From Sipunculus nudus (Eukaryota; Annelida; Sipuncula; Golfingiida; Sipunculidae): DNA of 64,000 nucleotides. Under the pieces are notes generated by a model. It was not told where the DNA came from and did no database searches. It saw only the letters and a list, made by a program, of their open reading frames with translations. The position numbers and the translations under genes were made by a program. The DNA lies in contig CM049316.1 of assembly GCA_026874595.1 (NCBI GenBank), forward strand, positions 18,747,839 through 18,811,838, written 5' to 3'. Shown here one piece after another: positions 1 to 9,944 of the stretch (position 1 is its first letter; every line of letters starts with the position of its first letter).

Positions 1-330
1 GGGGAGGGACGCAACAATGGGAAGAAAACCACAAAGGGAAGGGGAAAAATGAGGGGCGCCACAGAGAAGGGGGGAGGGAAAAACAAAAAGAGGGGCGCCA
101 CAGAGAAAGATAGGCGCCACAGAAACTTTGAAGAAAAGAAAATAAATAAAATGAGACCAAGAAAGACTAACATCAAGAGATTCGTGACAGAGAGTCGAGA
201 ACAAGACTGACACCAAGAGAAACGAGACCAAGACTGATATCAAGAAATAGCAAACCAAGACTGACTGATATCAAGAGATATGAAACCAAGACTGACATCA
301 ACGAATATGAAAGCAAGACTTCTGTTCCGC
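1..330. repeat. Purine-rich minisatellite-like stretch
   Basis: Two degenerate short repeats follow each other. At about 50-125 the phrase aggggcgccacagaga recurs with small changes. From about 150 to 320 a phrase close to accaagactgacatcaagag recurs at about 155, 201, 227, 254, 285 and 312, mostly 26-31 bp apart. The + strand is strongly purine-rich. No coding potential is visible. The left edge lies at or beyond the start of the window, so the full extent is unknown. Confidence 0.6.
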
Positions 331-1219
331 TGGTGATCTCCCCTCCATGGTGGCCTCAGTTCAAGTGCGATGTGGACAACAAGAACTGAGCCCCTTTATA
401 CTGGACTCCACTGAAAGCTACTGACTATTCATGAGTTGCATGAATTACAAAAACTTAACAATAAGCAAAGTGCCTTGTAGCGCTATGAATATTCATTAGC
501 TTCGACACGCTAGCTAAGCCATTTACACAGGCGTGCCCCTTCACCTCTGAACTGGTGACCTATGAACTCACTGTCCCGAGCGATCGATCCCAGTGTGCCG
601 CATTACAATGAGCGCTCGCTCAACCAGAACACTGAGTAAACATGTAAAAACAAGAGAGTGATCGCACCCATGTGTTCAGGCAATTTTGTGTGGGGAATTT
701 TTTGACTGTTTCGTCGCCTACCCATATATATAGATAAGTTGTCTTTGACCACGATACGATCGTATTTTCTGGAGAAGGCAGTTTTATTATCGGTTTCCCC
801 TTTAGCGACATTAGAACGTTTTCACCATGGCATAAGTATTTTATTTTGATTACAACTGCAACATATTGGCAACTGTAAATGCATTTTACTTTAGTTATTG
901 CGTATTTTGGTCTAAGAAGACACGGGTCGTACTGCTCTTACCCTCCATGCCAGAAGCAGTAAGAATGTATACTTAATGGCGACAATGCTTTGTGTACTGG
1001 TCCGGTTTTATGAGGGTTGTAGACATATTTACTGGGAATTTTTGCAATAAGGTTATCAAAACAAAATTTATTTTAAAACAAGTGACCCATGGGTCATGAA
1101 GCTCAGCCGACTGGCATGTTGACAATATGTCCTTGAACAGGCAACTGATTAAGATAATGTAAGTGGCATCATAGTTCATGCATATTAGCTCAAGTTCACC
1201 AAGACTCAGTGGTAACAAT
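331..1219. other. Intergenic DNA, nothing recognised
   Basis: AT-rich DNA with short chance open frames on both strands, the longest about 60-80 codons. None has a recognisable domain, and no RNA gene was seen. The last 200 bases may be an older edge of the tandem repeat that starts near 1220, but the resemblance is too weak to claim. Confidence 0.5.
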
Positions 1220-2420
1220 TTGTTCCTTGTAAACAGACAACTGCATCTTGAAAGGTCTCAAAAATAGAGAAAAACAGAAAAATTCAGAAAAAAATCCAGT
1301 CTGCAGGAACTGATGAACCACTCCATGATCAATATGCATACAAAAAAGCATGGTGATCAATGAATTAGTTGTTCAGATACTGGAGTTTTTGTATCAAACT
1401 TTTAATTATTCTGGGGGTACTTCTGAGCCCCATAGCTCGGAAGAAATGGGTAACAGAGAACTATTTTCAGGTTTTCAAGGAGACTTTTCGTGAACCTCCG
1501 AGGATGTCAAGTTAGAAGATTCTAGGTATAGTGGTTTTGATCTGTGCCCTGTTAACAGACGACGGCATCTTTTAAGGTCTAAAATATATAGAAAAAAAAA
1601 AGAAAATGTACAGGTGGCGCCACCAGTCTGCAGACACTGATGAAACACCCCATTATCTATAACCATGTAAAAAATCATGGTGATCAATGCATTAGTTGTT
1701 CAGATACTTGAACTTTTGTATCAAATTTTTAATTATTCTGGGGGGTACTTCTGAGCCCAATAGCTCGGATGATATGGGTAACAGACAACTATTTTCCGGT
1801 TTCTAAGAAGACTTTTCATGGACCTCCCCGGATGTCGAGTTAGAAGATTCTAGGTGTAGTAGTTATGATTTGTGCCTTGTTAACAGACGACCGCATCTTT
1901 TAAGGTCTCAAAAAATAGAGAAAAAAATCGTAAAAAATCGAAAATATTCAGGTGGCGCCACCAGATTGCAGAAACTGATGAAACACTTCATTATCAATAT
2001 CCATGCAAAAATCATGGTGATCAATGCATTAGTTGGTCAGATACTTGAGCTTTTGTATCAAATTTTCCGTTTTTCTGGGGGGTACTTCAGAGCCCCATAG
2101 CTCAAAGAATATGGTTAACATAGACCTAATTTAGGTTTCCATGAAGATTTTTTATGGACCTCCCAGGATGTCAAGTTGGAAGATTCAAGGTCCAGTTGTT
2201 ACGATTGGTGCCCTGTTAATGTTAACAGATGACCGCATCTTTAAAGTCTCAAAATAGAGAGAAAAAATTGTAAAAAAAAAAAAAAAAAAATACAGGTGGT
2301 GGCACCAGTCTGCAGAAACTGATGAAACACTCCATGATCAATATTCATGCAAAAATCATGATGATCAATGCATTATTTGTTCAGATACTTGAGCTTTTGT
2401 ATCAACTTTTCAATTATTCT

Positions 2421-2435
2421 GGGGGGGGGGGGGGG
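2421..2435. repeat. Poly-G run (15 G)
   Basis: Fifteen consecutive G inside one unit of the 320-350 bp repeat. The matching place in the next unit (2736-2750) also holds fifteen G, while earlier units have only five or six, so the run has expanded inside the repeat. Long G runs can form quadruplexes and are prone to length errors in sequencing. Confidence 0.9.
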
Positions 2436-2735
2436 TACTTCAGAGCCTAATTTTAGGTTTCAAAAAAGAAGTTTTATGGAACTCCTTGGATGTCAAGTTA
2501 GAAGATTCCAGGTCCAGTCATTACGATTTGTGCCCTGTTAATAGATGACCGCACCTTTTAAGGTCTCAAAATAGAGAAAAAAACTGTAAAAAAATAAAAA
2601 AAAAATACAGGTGGCGCCACCAGTCTGCAGAAACTTAGGAATCTCTCCATGATCTATATCCATGCAAAAAGCATGGTGATAAAAGCATTAGTTGTTCAGA
2701 TACTTCAGATTTTGTATCAAACTTTCCATTGTTCT

Positions 2736-2750
2736 GGGGGGGGGGGGGGG
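2736..2750. repeat. Poly-G run (15 G)
   Basis: Fifteen consecutive G, then A and GGG, at the same place within the tandem unit as the run at 2421. It is capable of forming a quadruplex, and its exact length should be treated as uncertain. Confidence 0.9.
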
Positions 2751-2889
2751 AGGGTACTATAGAGCTCCATAGCTCAAAGAATATGGGTAACAGAGACCTA
2801 ATTTCAGGGTTTCCAAGGAGATTTTTTTATGAACCTCCCAGGATGACAAGTTAGAAGATTCCAGGTCTAGCAGTTACGATTTGTGCCTG

Positions 2890-2940
2890 GTAAACGGACG
2901 GACGGACAGACAGACGGACAGACAGACGGACGGACGCCGG
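2890..2940 (+). repeat. (ACGG/ACAG)n tetranucleotide microsatellite
   Basis: Imperfect run of ACGG and ACAG tetranucleotides directly after the last landmark of the tandem repeat. It leads into the phrase gccggacaaagggtgatcac. In bivalve genomes I recall this combination as the closing part of a widespread repeat family, so it is probably part of the 1220-2990 element rather than an independent microsatellite. The open frame across it only translates the repeat. Confidence 0.8.
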
Positions 2941-2957
2941 ACAAAGGGTGATCACTA

Positions 2958-2988
2958 TAGCTCAGATGACTTCCAGTCAGCTGAGCTA
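2958..2988 (+). repeat. Terminal hairpin of the tandem element
   Basis: tagctcag (2958-2965) pairs with ctgagcta (2981-2988). After one A/G mismatch, tgac (2967-2970) pairs with gtca (2976-2979) around a 5-nt loop. A hairpin just before the end is the 3' hallmark of Helitron-like elements, which finish in CTRR. The bases here run ctgagctaaaa, so CTAA overlaps the stem. The structure is seen directly; its role as an element end is inference. Confidence 0.6.
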
Positions 2989-3193
2989 AAATTTTTGACT
3001 TTTTTTTTAAGTTGCGGGATCCTTGTCATAAATTTACCGTTTTCTTGGACGCTTTTACTGAATTAAAGAAAACAAGCTACAACCCCCCGTTTTTCAGAAC
3101 TTTCCAGTTTGATTTGAAAACGACTATTTTAAAGATTTGTAAAAAAAATCAAGGACGTGGACGGAGCAAAAAACTGATGAAGAAAAGTAACGT

Positions 3194-3502
3194 ATGAAAT
3201 TTCGGATGCGACAGGATTTTAGTCGGGACGACAGAAATATTCGTTCGTGTCGTATTCGTTCGGACGCATCCGTTGTGAACCCGCACACCGGATGCGTCCG
3301 AACGAATTTTACGTCCTAACGATAACTTATTGTACGAACGAAAAAATAAAATCCTTTATTTTATGTTGGTGCATACACATCTAATCCGAACGATGCTATC
3401 CGAACGAAAAGGCGGTTTCACACCGGATGCGTCCGAAAGAATATGACACGAACGAATATTTCTGTCTTTCCGACTAAAATCATGTCGCATCCGAAATTTC
3501 AT
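3194..3502. repeat. Fold-back (inverted-repeat) element
   Basis: The arm at 3194-3279 is the near-perfect reverse complement of 3417-3502. Each arm is about 86 bp and contains aaatttcggatgcgac, agaaatattcgttcgtgtc and ggacgcatccg. The 137-bp centre repeats the ggatgcgtccgaacgaa phrase at about 3290. There is no coding capacity. It resembles the end regions of a small non-autonomous DNA transposon (MITE-like). Clear target-site duplications were not found, so the outer limits may extend further. Confidence 0.75.
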
Positions 3503-3617
3503 TCACACCAAATCCGAACAGTATTTTTGGTCTCCGACCGAGGAATTGTAGTCTCCGAAATTCGTATTGGAAAGCTATATGAGTAAAATATCGAATGCAC
3601 TACAATATAGGTTTATG

Positions 3618-3620
<3 letters not shown>

Positions 3621-3711
<91 letters not shown>
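3621..3711. repeat. (AT)n microsatellite
   Basis: About 90 bp of almost pure AT dinucleotides with one aaat interruption near 3673. It is flanked by tataggtttatggcc on the left and acctatttatag on the right, which are weakly complementary. Confidence 0.95.
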
Positions 3712-3714
<3 letters not shown>

Positions 3715-5140
3715 ATTTATAGAAAAAATGTCGAATATTTCTGAACTTGTCAATTGATTTTCTCATTAGTTTGTAATAAATAGTAATTAATAATAAAGTT
3801 AATCTCTGAGAGTACTGACTGTATAATTATAAATTATTGGGCCTTGCTAGGTACCAGCTATAGTCATGAGTTCACAGGTGATAGATATTTACCACTGACT
3901 TGACCCAGATTCGCATTCCTGCTTTAAAAATAATTGCGCAACCTGTTGTTTCAACCGAATCGATTCCATTGCAACTCCTGCATTTCAAGTTAAATTAAAG
4001 TTTGAATCACTAGTTTAGTTTGATTTATATTTGATTTTCAAATCTGCCTATATGATTTAGAACAGTCTGTCCAAAGCTTTGAAACTTCTGTTTATATGCA
4101 AAAAGTTGAACTAAAAATAATACAATTATAATATTAAAAATGACACATGAAAAAAGTTATTGTTCCACGATTTTTTCTATTATTTTATCGCGGAACATTT
4201 TATTATCGCGGAATGGTAGGATAATGAACATCAAGTCCTGGATAATGTTGTTAATTTGTTTTCATATCGACTGTGAAAGAAATCGGTATTGTGTACATAT
4301 ATATGGTCTGTATGTATGATCTGCTGCAGATAACCTGAGCAGTCCCATGACCTGCTTATCGGCATAGGCATAACATATTCACTAAATCTATATATAATAT
4401 TCATACAAGAATAATGTAAATGGTTGACACCTTTTGAAAAAGACCAGCTGCGTGTAGGTTTTTGTACACAAGCTTTAGGGTGCTCGGCCATCTTCCTCAG
4501 GTGTAAATGGAGCTGTTCCTCAGGTAGCTGTTCCCAGTATGGTTAAGTTGACGAGGATTATGGCATAGTTTGTCGGGTCTATTGTTAAGTTGTGTCGGTG
4601 CTGGCTGAAATAGGGAATTGGTGGATTAGTGATCAAATAAGAATAATGTATATATGAGTGTTGAAAGGTGTTGTATCTAAACCTCTTCGTTAATGATTGA
4701 TGAACAAAACTTCATATAAACTGATTAAATTCAAGGATATATCTTACCGTATTTTATTGCGTAAGCAATTCGCAAATCTGTGTCACAAGTAAACACACAT
4801 TGCGCAGCACAGAGAGGCATTAGGTGCCAACAGTACACACTAGTGGTGAAGTAATCACACACATAACAGATAGTGGGTCACAGAACACAAACGTGTTTTC
4901 GTCTCCTTTTTTTTATATCAGTATATGTAAGTCAGACATAAACAACCTGTCGTGGCTTAATCACCATCCCAATGTGTATATACAGTGCATGGAGTTTGTG
5001 CCAAACACGATCCACTAGTACCTCGGTATGTGTCATCATGCAATGGCCTCAAGGCGGTTTGCCCTTTCATATACAATCGTTAGGTCGTTATGATCAGCGT
5101 GGTCATTTCATCTTCAATAGTGAGGGGATGACTCGGAGTT
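3712..5140. other. Intergenic DNA, nothing recognised
   Basis: AT-rich DNA. A short direct repeat, tttattatcgcggaa/ttttatcgcggaa, lies at about 4180-4215. Open frames here (the longest about 86 codons, 4231-4491 minus strand) have no recognisable domain and no supporting context. Confidence 0.5.
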
Positions 5141-5157
5141 GGGGGGGGGGGGGGGGG
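5141..5157. repeat. Poly-G run (17 G)
   Basis: Seventeen consecutive G, then A and GGGG. It pairs with a second G run at 5312-5329 about 155 bp away. Both lie inside a low-complexity chance open frame. Likely quadruplex-forming and length-unstable. Confidence 0.9.
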
Positions 5158-5311
5158 AGGGGATCATTAATATATGTATTTTTAGTGTATGTATTACACA
5201 TTACAAATATATTACAATTAAGTATAAGGTTTTATGCAATACATACATTTTACTCTCTGAGTAATATTGGGATGATTACATTGACCACCCCCATCCTTGC
5301 CAAAAAGTGGA

Positions 5312-5329
5312 GGGGGGGGGGGGAGGGGG
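5312..5329. repeat. Poly-G run (12 G, A, 5 G)
   Basis: Twelve G, one A and five G. It is preceded by the C-rich block ccacccccatcc at about 5285, so the two could pair as a weak hairpin on one strand. Confidence 0.9.
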
Positions 5330-5339
5330 TGTATAAGCC

Positions 5340-7164
5340 AAGTTCCCTGCGCTATTGACGCCCCTGGTTTTGATGAGATAAAAACGTCATGTTCTTGACT
5401 TTCGTAGTGAGCATGCGCATGGACTGCTTGACCTTTACTCAGGTGCTGCACCCCTACCAAGTGTTATGGTGTACAAAGTTTACCCTAGTGGATGCTGGCC
5501 CAACGTGGAAGGGGGAGAAGCCAGAGCAGACTTTTGACCGCTTTCTTCTTATAAGGACAATGACACAGCCACCTGACGCATTAAGCAGCCCTCTTTAAAA
5601 AAGCAAACGATACTTACATCATCTGAGTAACCTAGGTAACTATTAACATGTTTAAGTAAAAATATCTTCGTTTAATAATGAATCCGACACATAATTTAAT
5701 CACTGATTAGATTGTCTTTTTTTTTCTTTTAATATCCCAGTGATATGGCTTTACTGAAACTTATGTATAAACGCCCGACATGCAACAACCGCTGCTTTGG
5801 ATTATATTGTATGCCACGTCCTTATTTGATCCAGAATTTTGGAAAGGGGGTCTGACGAAGGAAGACAAATAATAAAACCTACAGAAAATTCCCTCTGTTT
5901 CTGATATTTTGGTGCCTAGTTGCACTAAAATTTGTTTGAAGGCCTAAAAAAAGATTGTGGCGGCTCAAATGCCAACCCCATGAAAATTGTAAGTATGTTC
6001 GATTCTCAAGTAACGGGTGTTTTTCTTACAGATATACGCATGCGTACTACGGTAGTTGGGAGCATGACGACCATATCGGCACATGACGACCGTATACGAA
6101 ATGGTCACTTGCTCGATGCACTGTGTATATTGATTAAAATTGACATCACGCTATCAAAGGAAGGAATCACCGACCAAAAACATCATCACCTCAGATTTTG
6201 TCTTCAGCGAATCCTCAAGGGACTGCCATTTACCCACAGGTCTCCAAAGCCACCAAGGAAAGAGTCTAGAGGAAACTGGGCCGAACCCATCCACAATGAC
6301 GCGGAAGGGGGCCAGTGATGAAGGAATTATAGATGTACCCAATATCTTGTGATTTATCTTACTTTTATATATTCATACGAAACAGATATTTGCTCCTTTT
6401 GGGACAGAGATATAAACTGACTTTAAATCCATTAAAAATGCAACTATAGTGATATCATATGGTTAAATACGCATGAAATATATAACATATATAAACAAAA
6501 ATGTTATAATTGAAGATTAAATGTTTTTGTATCCTTTCAAATTAGCAATGTATTCCTGCAAGGAAAAAAATTTTCATAAAAGAAAACACTTTCATAATTC
6601 AGGAATATGTTGGTTTAATGTATTTTCCTTTATCGCATGATCGTCTTTCACCGATGTATAAACCTAGTTACACAATTGCACAGGTAGTCGGGAAGTTAAC
6701 GATCACATAAGTAAAAGTAGTCACGAACTGACCGATACTTTATATTGTTGTGTCATGCAAATGTTTCCGACTTGTGCGAAATCGATTCATATATATATAT
6801 ACAAGTAGTTACAATACCTCGAAACATGATACACAAGAACACATGAATCTGATTTATAAATTAATAAGGCTTCTCGGTAAATAATGATAAAATATTACAA
6901 GGCTGGAGGCCTCTGCATGGCTACCTTGTGCAAATTAATCCGCGGTTTTACAGCTGTCTTGGTAACAGAACATTACTGATAATTTGTATAACATTCATCT
7001 AAGCAAGTACCACTTTACATGCAATAAAGATTTTCCGTACCACAAGGGACATCTGTCGACGACGAATGACACCGAGTTCTCGGGTTCGAGATATAATAAT
7101 GATTGTTTTCCTACATTTTTAATGATAAAACAAAAAATACGTATCCGTAAAAACCAGGTGTCTG
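5340..7164. other. Intergenic DNA, nothing recognised
   Basis: No convincing gene. The longest open frame, 5932-6318 on the + strand (about 128 codons), has no signal peptide, no domain I recognise and no related copy nearby. The part at 6170-6320 is less AT-rich and could be a fragment of an old repeat or exon, but nothing identifies it. AT-rich spacer follows up to the TLR relic. Confidence 0.5.
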
Positions 7165-8730
7165 GAGTTCTGACGATGTTCTGGAGCGATGACGATACGC
7201 TATAGGCGATACTGGCAAGCAATTAAGGGCGGTCCCCCAGAAGACCTACAGAAGGGTACAACCTACTTACGCTGACGCTTTATTTATCTGGCCTAGGCAG
7301 GATAGCAAGATGTAGTCTTGAGAAATGTATTTGTCTACCTGGCATGACATATTGTCAATATTAGCAATATTTGGTCGATGCACTTGTACACACTTTAATG
7401 AATTGCATGGACATAATATTAGGTTGTCGCTCAGGTTCAGAACACATTTCATCCCTTTTTTCTCTGTTTTTTTTTTCAATTGCGTCATTTAATTGCGATA
7501 GGAATATCAGTTGAAATGTCGAGCAAACAATTACTCCTTAGGACAAGGGTTTCTAAATGTTGCACATTTGTACCGTAAAAACATATTCTGATATGTTAAA
7601 GATATTATTATCAGAAAGATCACAGCTTCTGAGGTTTAGCATGTAGGAATCGGTCGGCCATCTTCAGCGAGCATTTTCCCAAATTTATTATGTACCAAAT
7701 TGATAGAAACAATGGCAGCGTTCTGGCCAAAGGCTTTTTCTTATATATTGTCTGCCTCGACGATAAAGATCAGTTTTGCCAATAAACTCTTAAAACGTAA
7801 TTTCCGGGAAATCTAAGAATACACAGGTTTACACTGTTGTTTATGTAAATCTGAGAAACAGAAGATACCTTTCCCATATCAACAACATGACAAGCATAGA
7901 AATGTGCGAGGTCAGAAAAATAAAATGAAACTTCTTTTACCGGCAGCGTCGCAATCTCTGATATTTTTCCCGTTTAAAGTCGTATTTGTGAACGATTGCC
8001 TTGGAAAGACCGGCCATCCAGACGTCACGTCACTGAAAATCGATCATTTATTTTCGTTTGATTCGGGACCTGATTTAATTTGGAAGCTTATGTTGACAAC
8101 TCTGAGGTGCATAAGACCAGCCAAGGTTTCACATTGGTTTAGTCGGTTTTATAGTCGGTGTTTATGGTCTAATAAAGTTGTGAATATATCCAATGCCGTT
8201 TCTGCTAAGATACGTTTTGTCATGGACGCAGATTTGATAGACGTCAGAAATTATGATGTAAAATAGTTCTCAGAGTATACAAGACTTGTTGTCACATTTC
8301 GTAGCCTGAGCGATTATAGCTTTGTTTTTGCCAGTGAATTCATAATATGCAAGAAATTCTGATATCTGTTCTTTCCCAGCGGCATGTTACTCGACAAAAT
8401 CAAGCACTTCTAAATCTGAAAGTGGCGCAAGGATACATGACTTGTTCGAAAATTGACAATTGGCCCGATGTAATTGAAACTTGGGTCTAACAAACATGGA
8501 CGTTACAGACCTTCAAATGATCCATTATATAACACGTGGATCCCTGAACCGTCAATATACAGTTTGTCCATACATTTTGAAAAACGTTTTCCTTTCAATT
8601 CGGTTTAACTGGATTCCAGATAGTATAACTGGATCACATTTTCATCCCACAGTTCTGAAATCTGCTTCGATTGTCTATATCGTTTAATTGCCCATGAATA
8701 AATCTATGAGTTAACTAGGGTGTAGACGAG
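7165..8730 (-). pseudogene. Decayed Toll-like receptor copy lacking the TIR domain
   Basis: This stretch is a diverged, colinear copy of the TLR gene at 9945-12269, on the same strand. Matches include 7196-7260 to 10500-10560 (transmembrane segment), 7296-7450 to 10600-10755 (LRRCT), 8170-8270 to 11625-11720 (LRRs) and 8480-8690 to 11930-12140 (first LRRs and LRRNT). The readable LRRCT piece, 7267-7488, keeps NLSDNLILCPCNSL and NIANIDNMSCQVD, matching LSGNPILCSCSSL and NIANVDKMTCQLD in the better copy. Similarity stops just inside the membrane segment (about 7165), and no TIR sequence follows. Frame breaks and stops occur throughout. A TLR without TIR could not signal, and the broken frames argue against a soluble decoy. 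It is the relic of a tandem duplication. Confidence 0.85.
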
Positions 8731-9846
8731 AGATACCACAGGTATGTAGCTGATCCATAGGCGATTTTCGGGAGAATTACGTTAAACCGGAGAAATTCTT
8801 ACAGATTAATTTTATGCGTCTTATTCTTTGGTTTCTTAATTTTTTAAGTTGACGGTCATATACCACCGTCTCAATGTTATTCTATTGTACTGATTAGTTC
8901 ATCAGGTATGCAAAATAAGAAATGCAGCTGATAGCGGAATTCTCACCATGCGTGGGATTATCTTAAATGCTTATGCAATGCCTACATTTACACATTCTGC
9001 ATTGAGAATTTCGTGAAAGGAGCTTAGTTATGCATAATTTTCATCAAATAGGCTATCAAAAATGGTTTCACAAACCAAACTTATTTAATGTTATTTAACA
9101 CATGCCACTGCTTCTTGACCAATGTATATCACAGAGTCTCTAGAATTAGTTTCATCGTTACTATATAGTAAGAATGAAAAAAATATTATTGGGGTAAGGA
9201 AAGCTCAGAAAGCCAGACTTTACACCACTGCTTTACGGAGATTGTAAAATACTGAAAATCTGCTCCAGTGCGCCCTAGAGGCAATACCTGATGAAATTAA
9301 TCTTAGGCAACTTTTTGACTGATTGTCAAAGACGATAGAAATAATACCCGAATCACCTGAACATTTTTTATTCAATTTTACATTTGCATCGATATGGTTA
9401 AGCGTTTAAGTCATACTTGAAATGGGTCATAATGAGTGGCCTGGACCTTGAATTAGTCCACTAAAGAAATCTCAGTTTTTGAATGGATTGTCCTGCAATT
9501 TTGTAAGTTTCTCCGTTTTCTTTGGTTTACACCAAGCCAAATATTCTTATACATTGCTATATTCAGGTATATAGTAAACAACAAAGTAGCAATTTTACTC
9601 AAAATGGAATAAAATGTTTTTTTTTTTAAATTTCTCATATTTATTAATGTACGTAAGAGGTTTATGTTGGATTTCGCTGAATCAACCCTTTTTGCGACAA
9701 ATATCTAAGGTGTTAATACATATCCCAAACGTATTTACTTCGCGCCTCTATTGCGTCGTTTATACCAATGGATGGCGTCTTTCCGGTAGAGCTGGAGAAT
9801 ACTTTCTTATATATGAGAATATCCATGTCTATGGCTCCAAGAGCTG
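8731..9846. other. Spacer between the two TLR copies
   Basis: AT-rich DNA without a recognisable gene. A run of eleven T lies near 9617-9627. The right end includes the probable 3' untranslated region of the TLR at 9945-12269. Confidence 0.5.
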
Positions 9847-9852
9847 TTTATT
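9847..9852 (-). promoter_or_regulatory. Candidate polyadenylation signal of the TLR gene
   Basis: tttatt on the + strand reads AATAAA on the minus strand, about 95 bases after the TLR stop codon at 9945. The spacing is normal for an animal transcript. A second AATAAA lies further down at 9640-9645. In AT-rich DNA either could be chance. Confidence 0.4.
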
Positions 9853-9944
9853 AGACAGTGGTGACTTCGACCAAGCAATAATGACGTAACTGGACCTGAA
9901 CACAGCAGACTGCCGTTGCAAGCTCATGGTTCCATTAGATTACA

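Larger units (their letters stand above)
1220..2890. repeat. Degenerate tandem repeat, about 320-350 bp unit
   Basis: Five units can be followed by the landmark gttaacagacgaccgcatct and its variants at 1229, 1551, 1879, 2221 and 2537, with a sixth start at 2890. Spacings are 322, 328, 342, 316 and 353 bp. Each full unit carries the same blocks in order: an A-rich tract, a caggtggcgccaccag palindrome, a ctgcagaaactgatgaa block, the catgcaaaaatcatggtgatcaatgcatt block, and a G run followed by gtacttcagagcc. Copies are well diverged, so the element is old. The structure of tandem core, tetranucleotide tract and terminal hairpin resembles the bivalve 'pearl'-type non-autonomous elements, which have been compared with Helitrons. 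That family link is inference from layout. Confidence 0.75.

Noticed and set aside
620-811. 63-codon minus-strand open frame
   Set aside because: No recognisable domain or splice context; it could be an exon fragment but cannot be supported.
2881-3066. 61-codon open frame with a TDRQTDRQ run
   Set aside because: It is the translation of the tetranucleotide microsatellite.
4972-5358. 128-codon + strand open frame as a gene
   Set aside because: It runs through two poly-G tracts and yields low-complexity glycine stretches.
5932-6318. 128-codon + strand open frame as a gene
   Set aside because: No domain, signal, homologous copy or convincing start context; an overlapping frame of similar length exists, as expected by chance.
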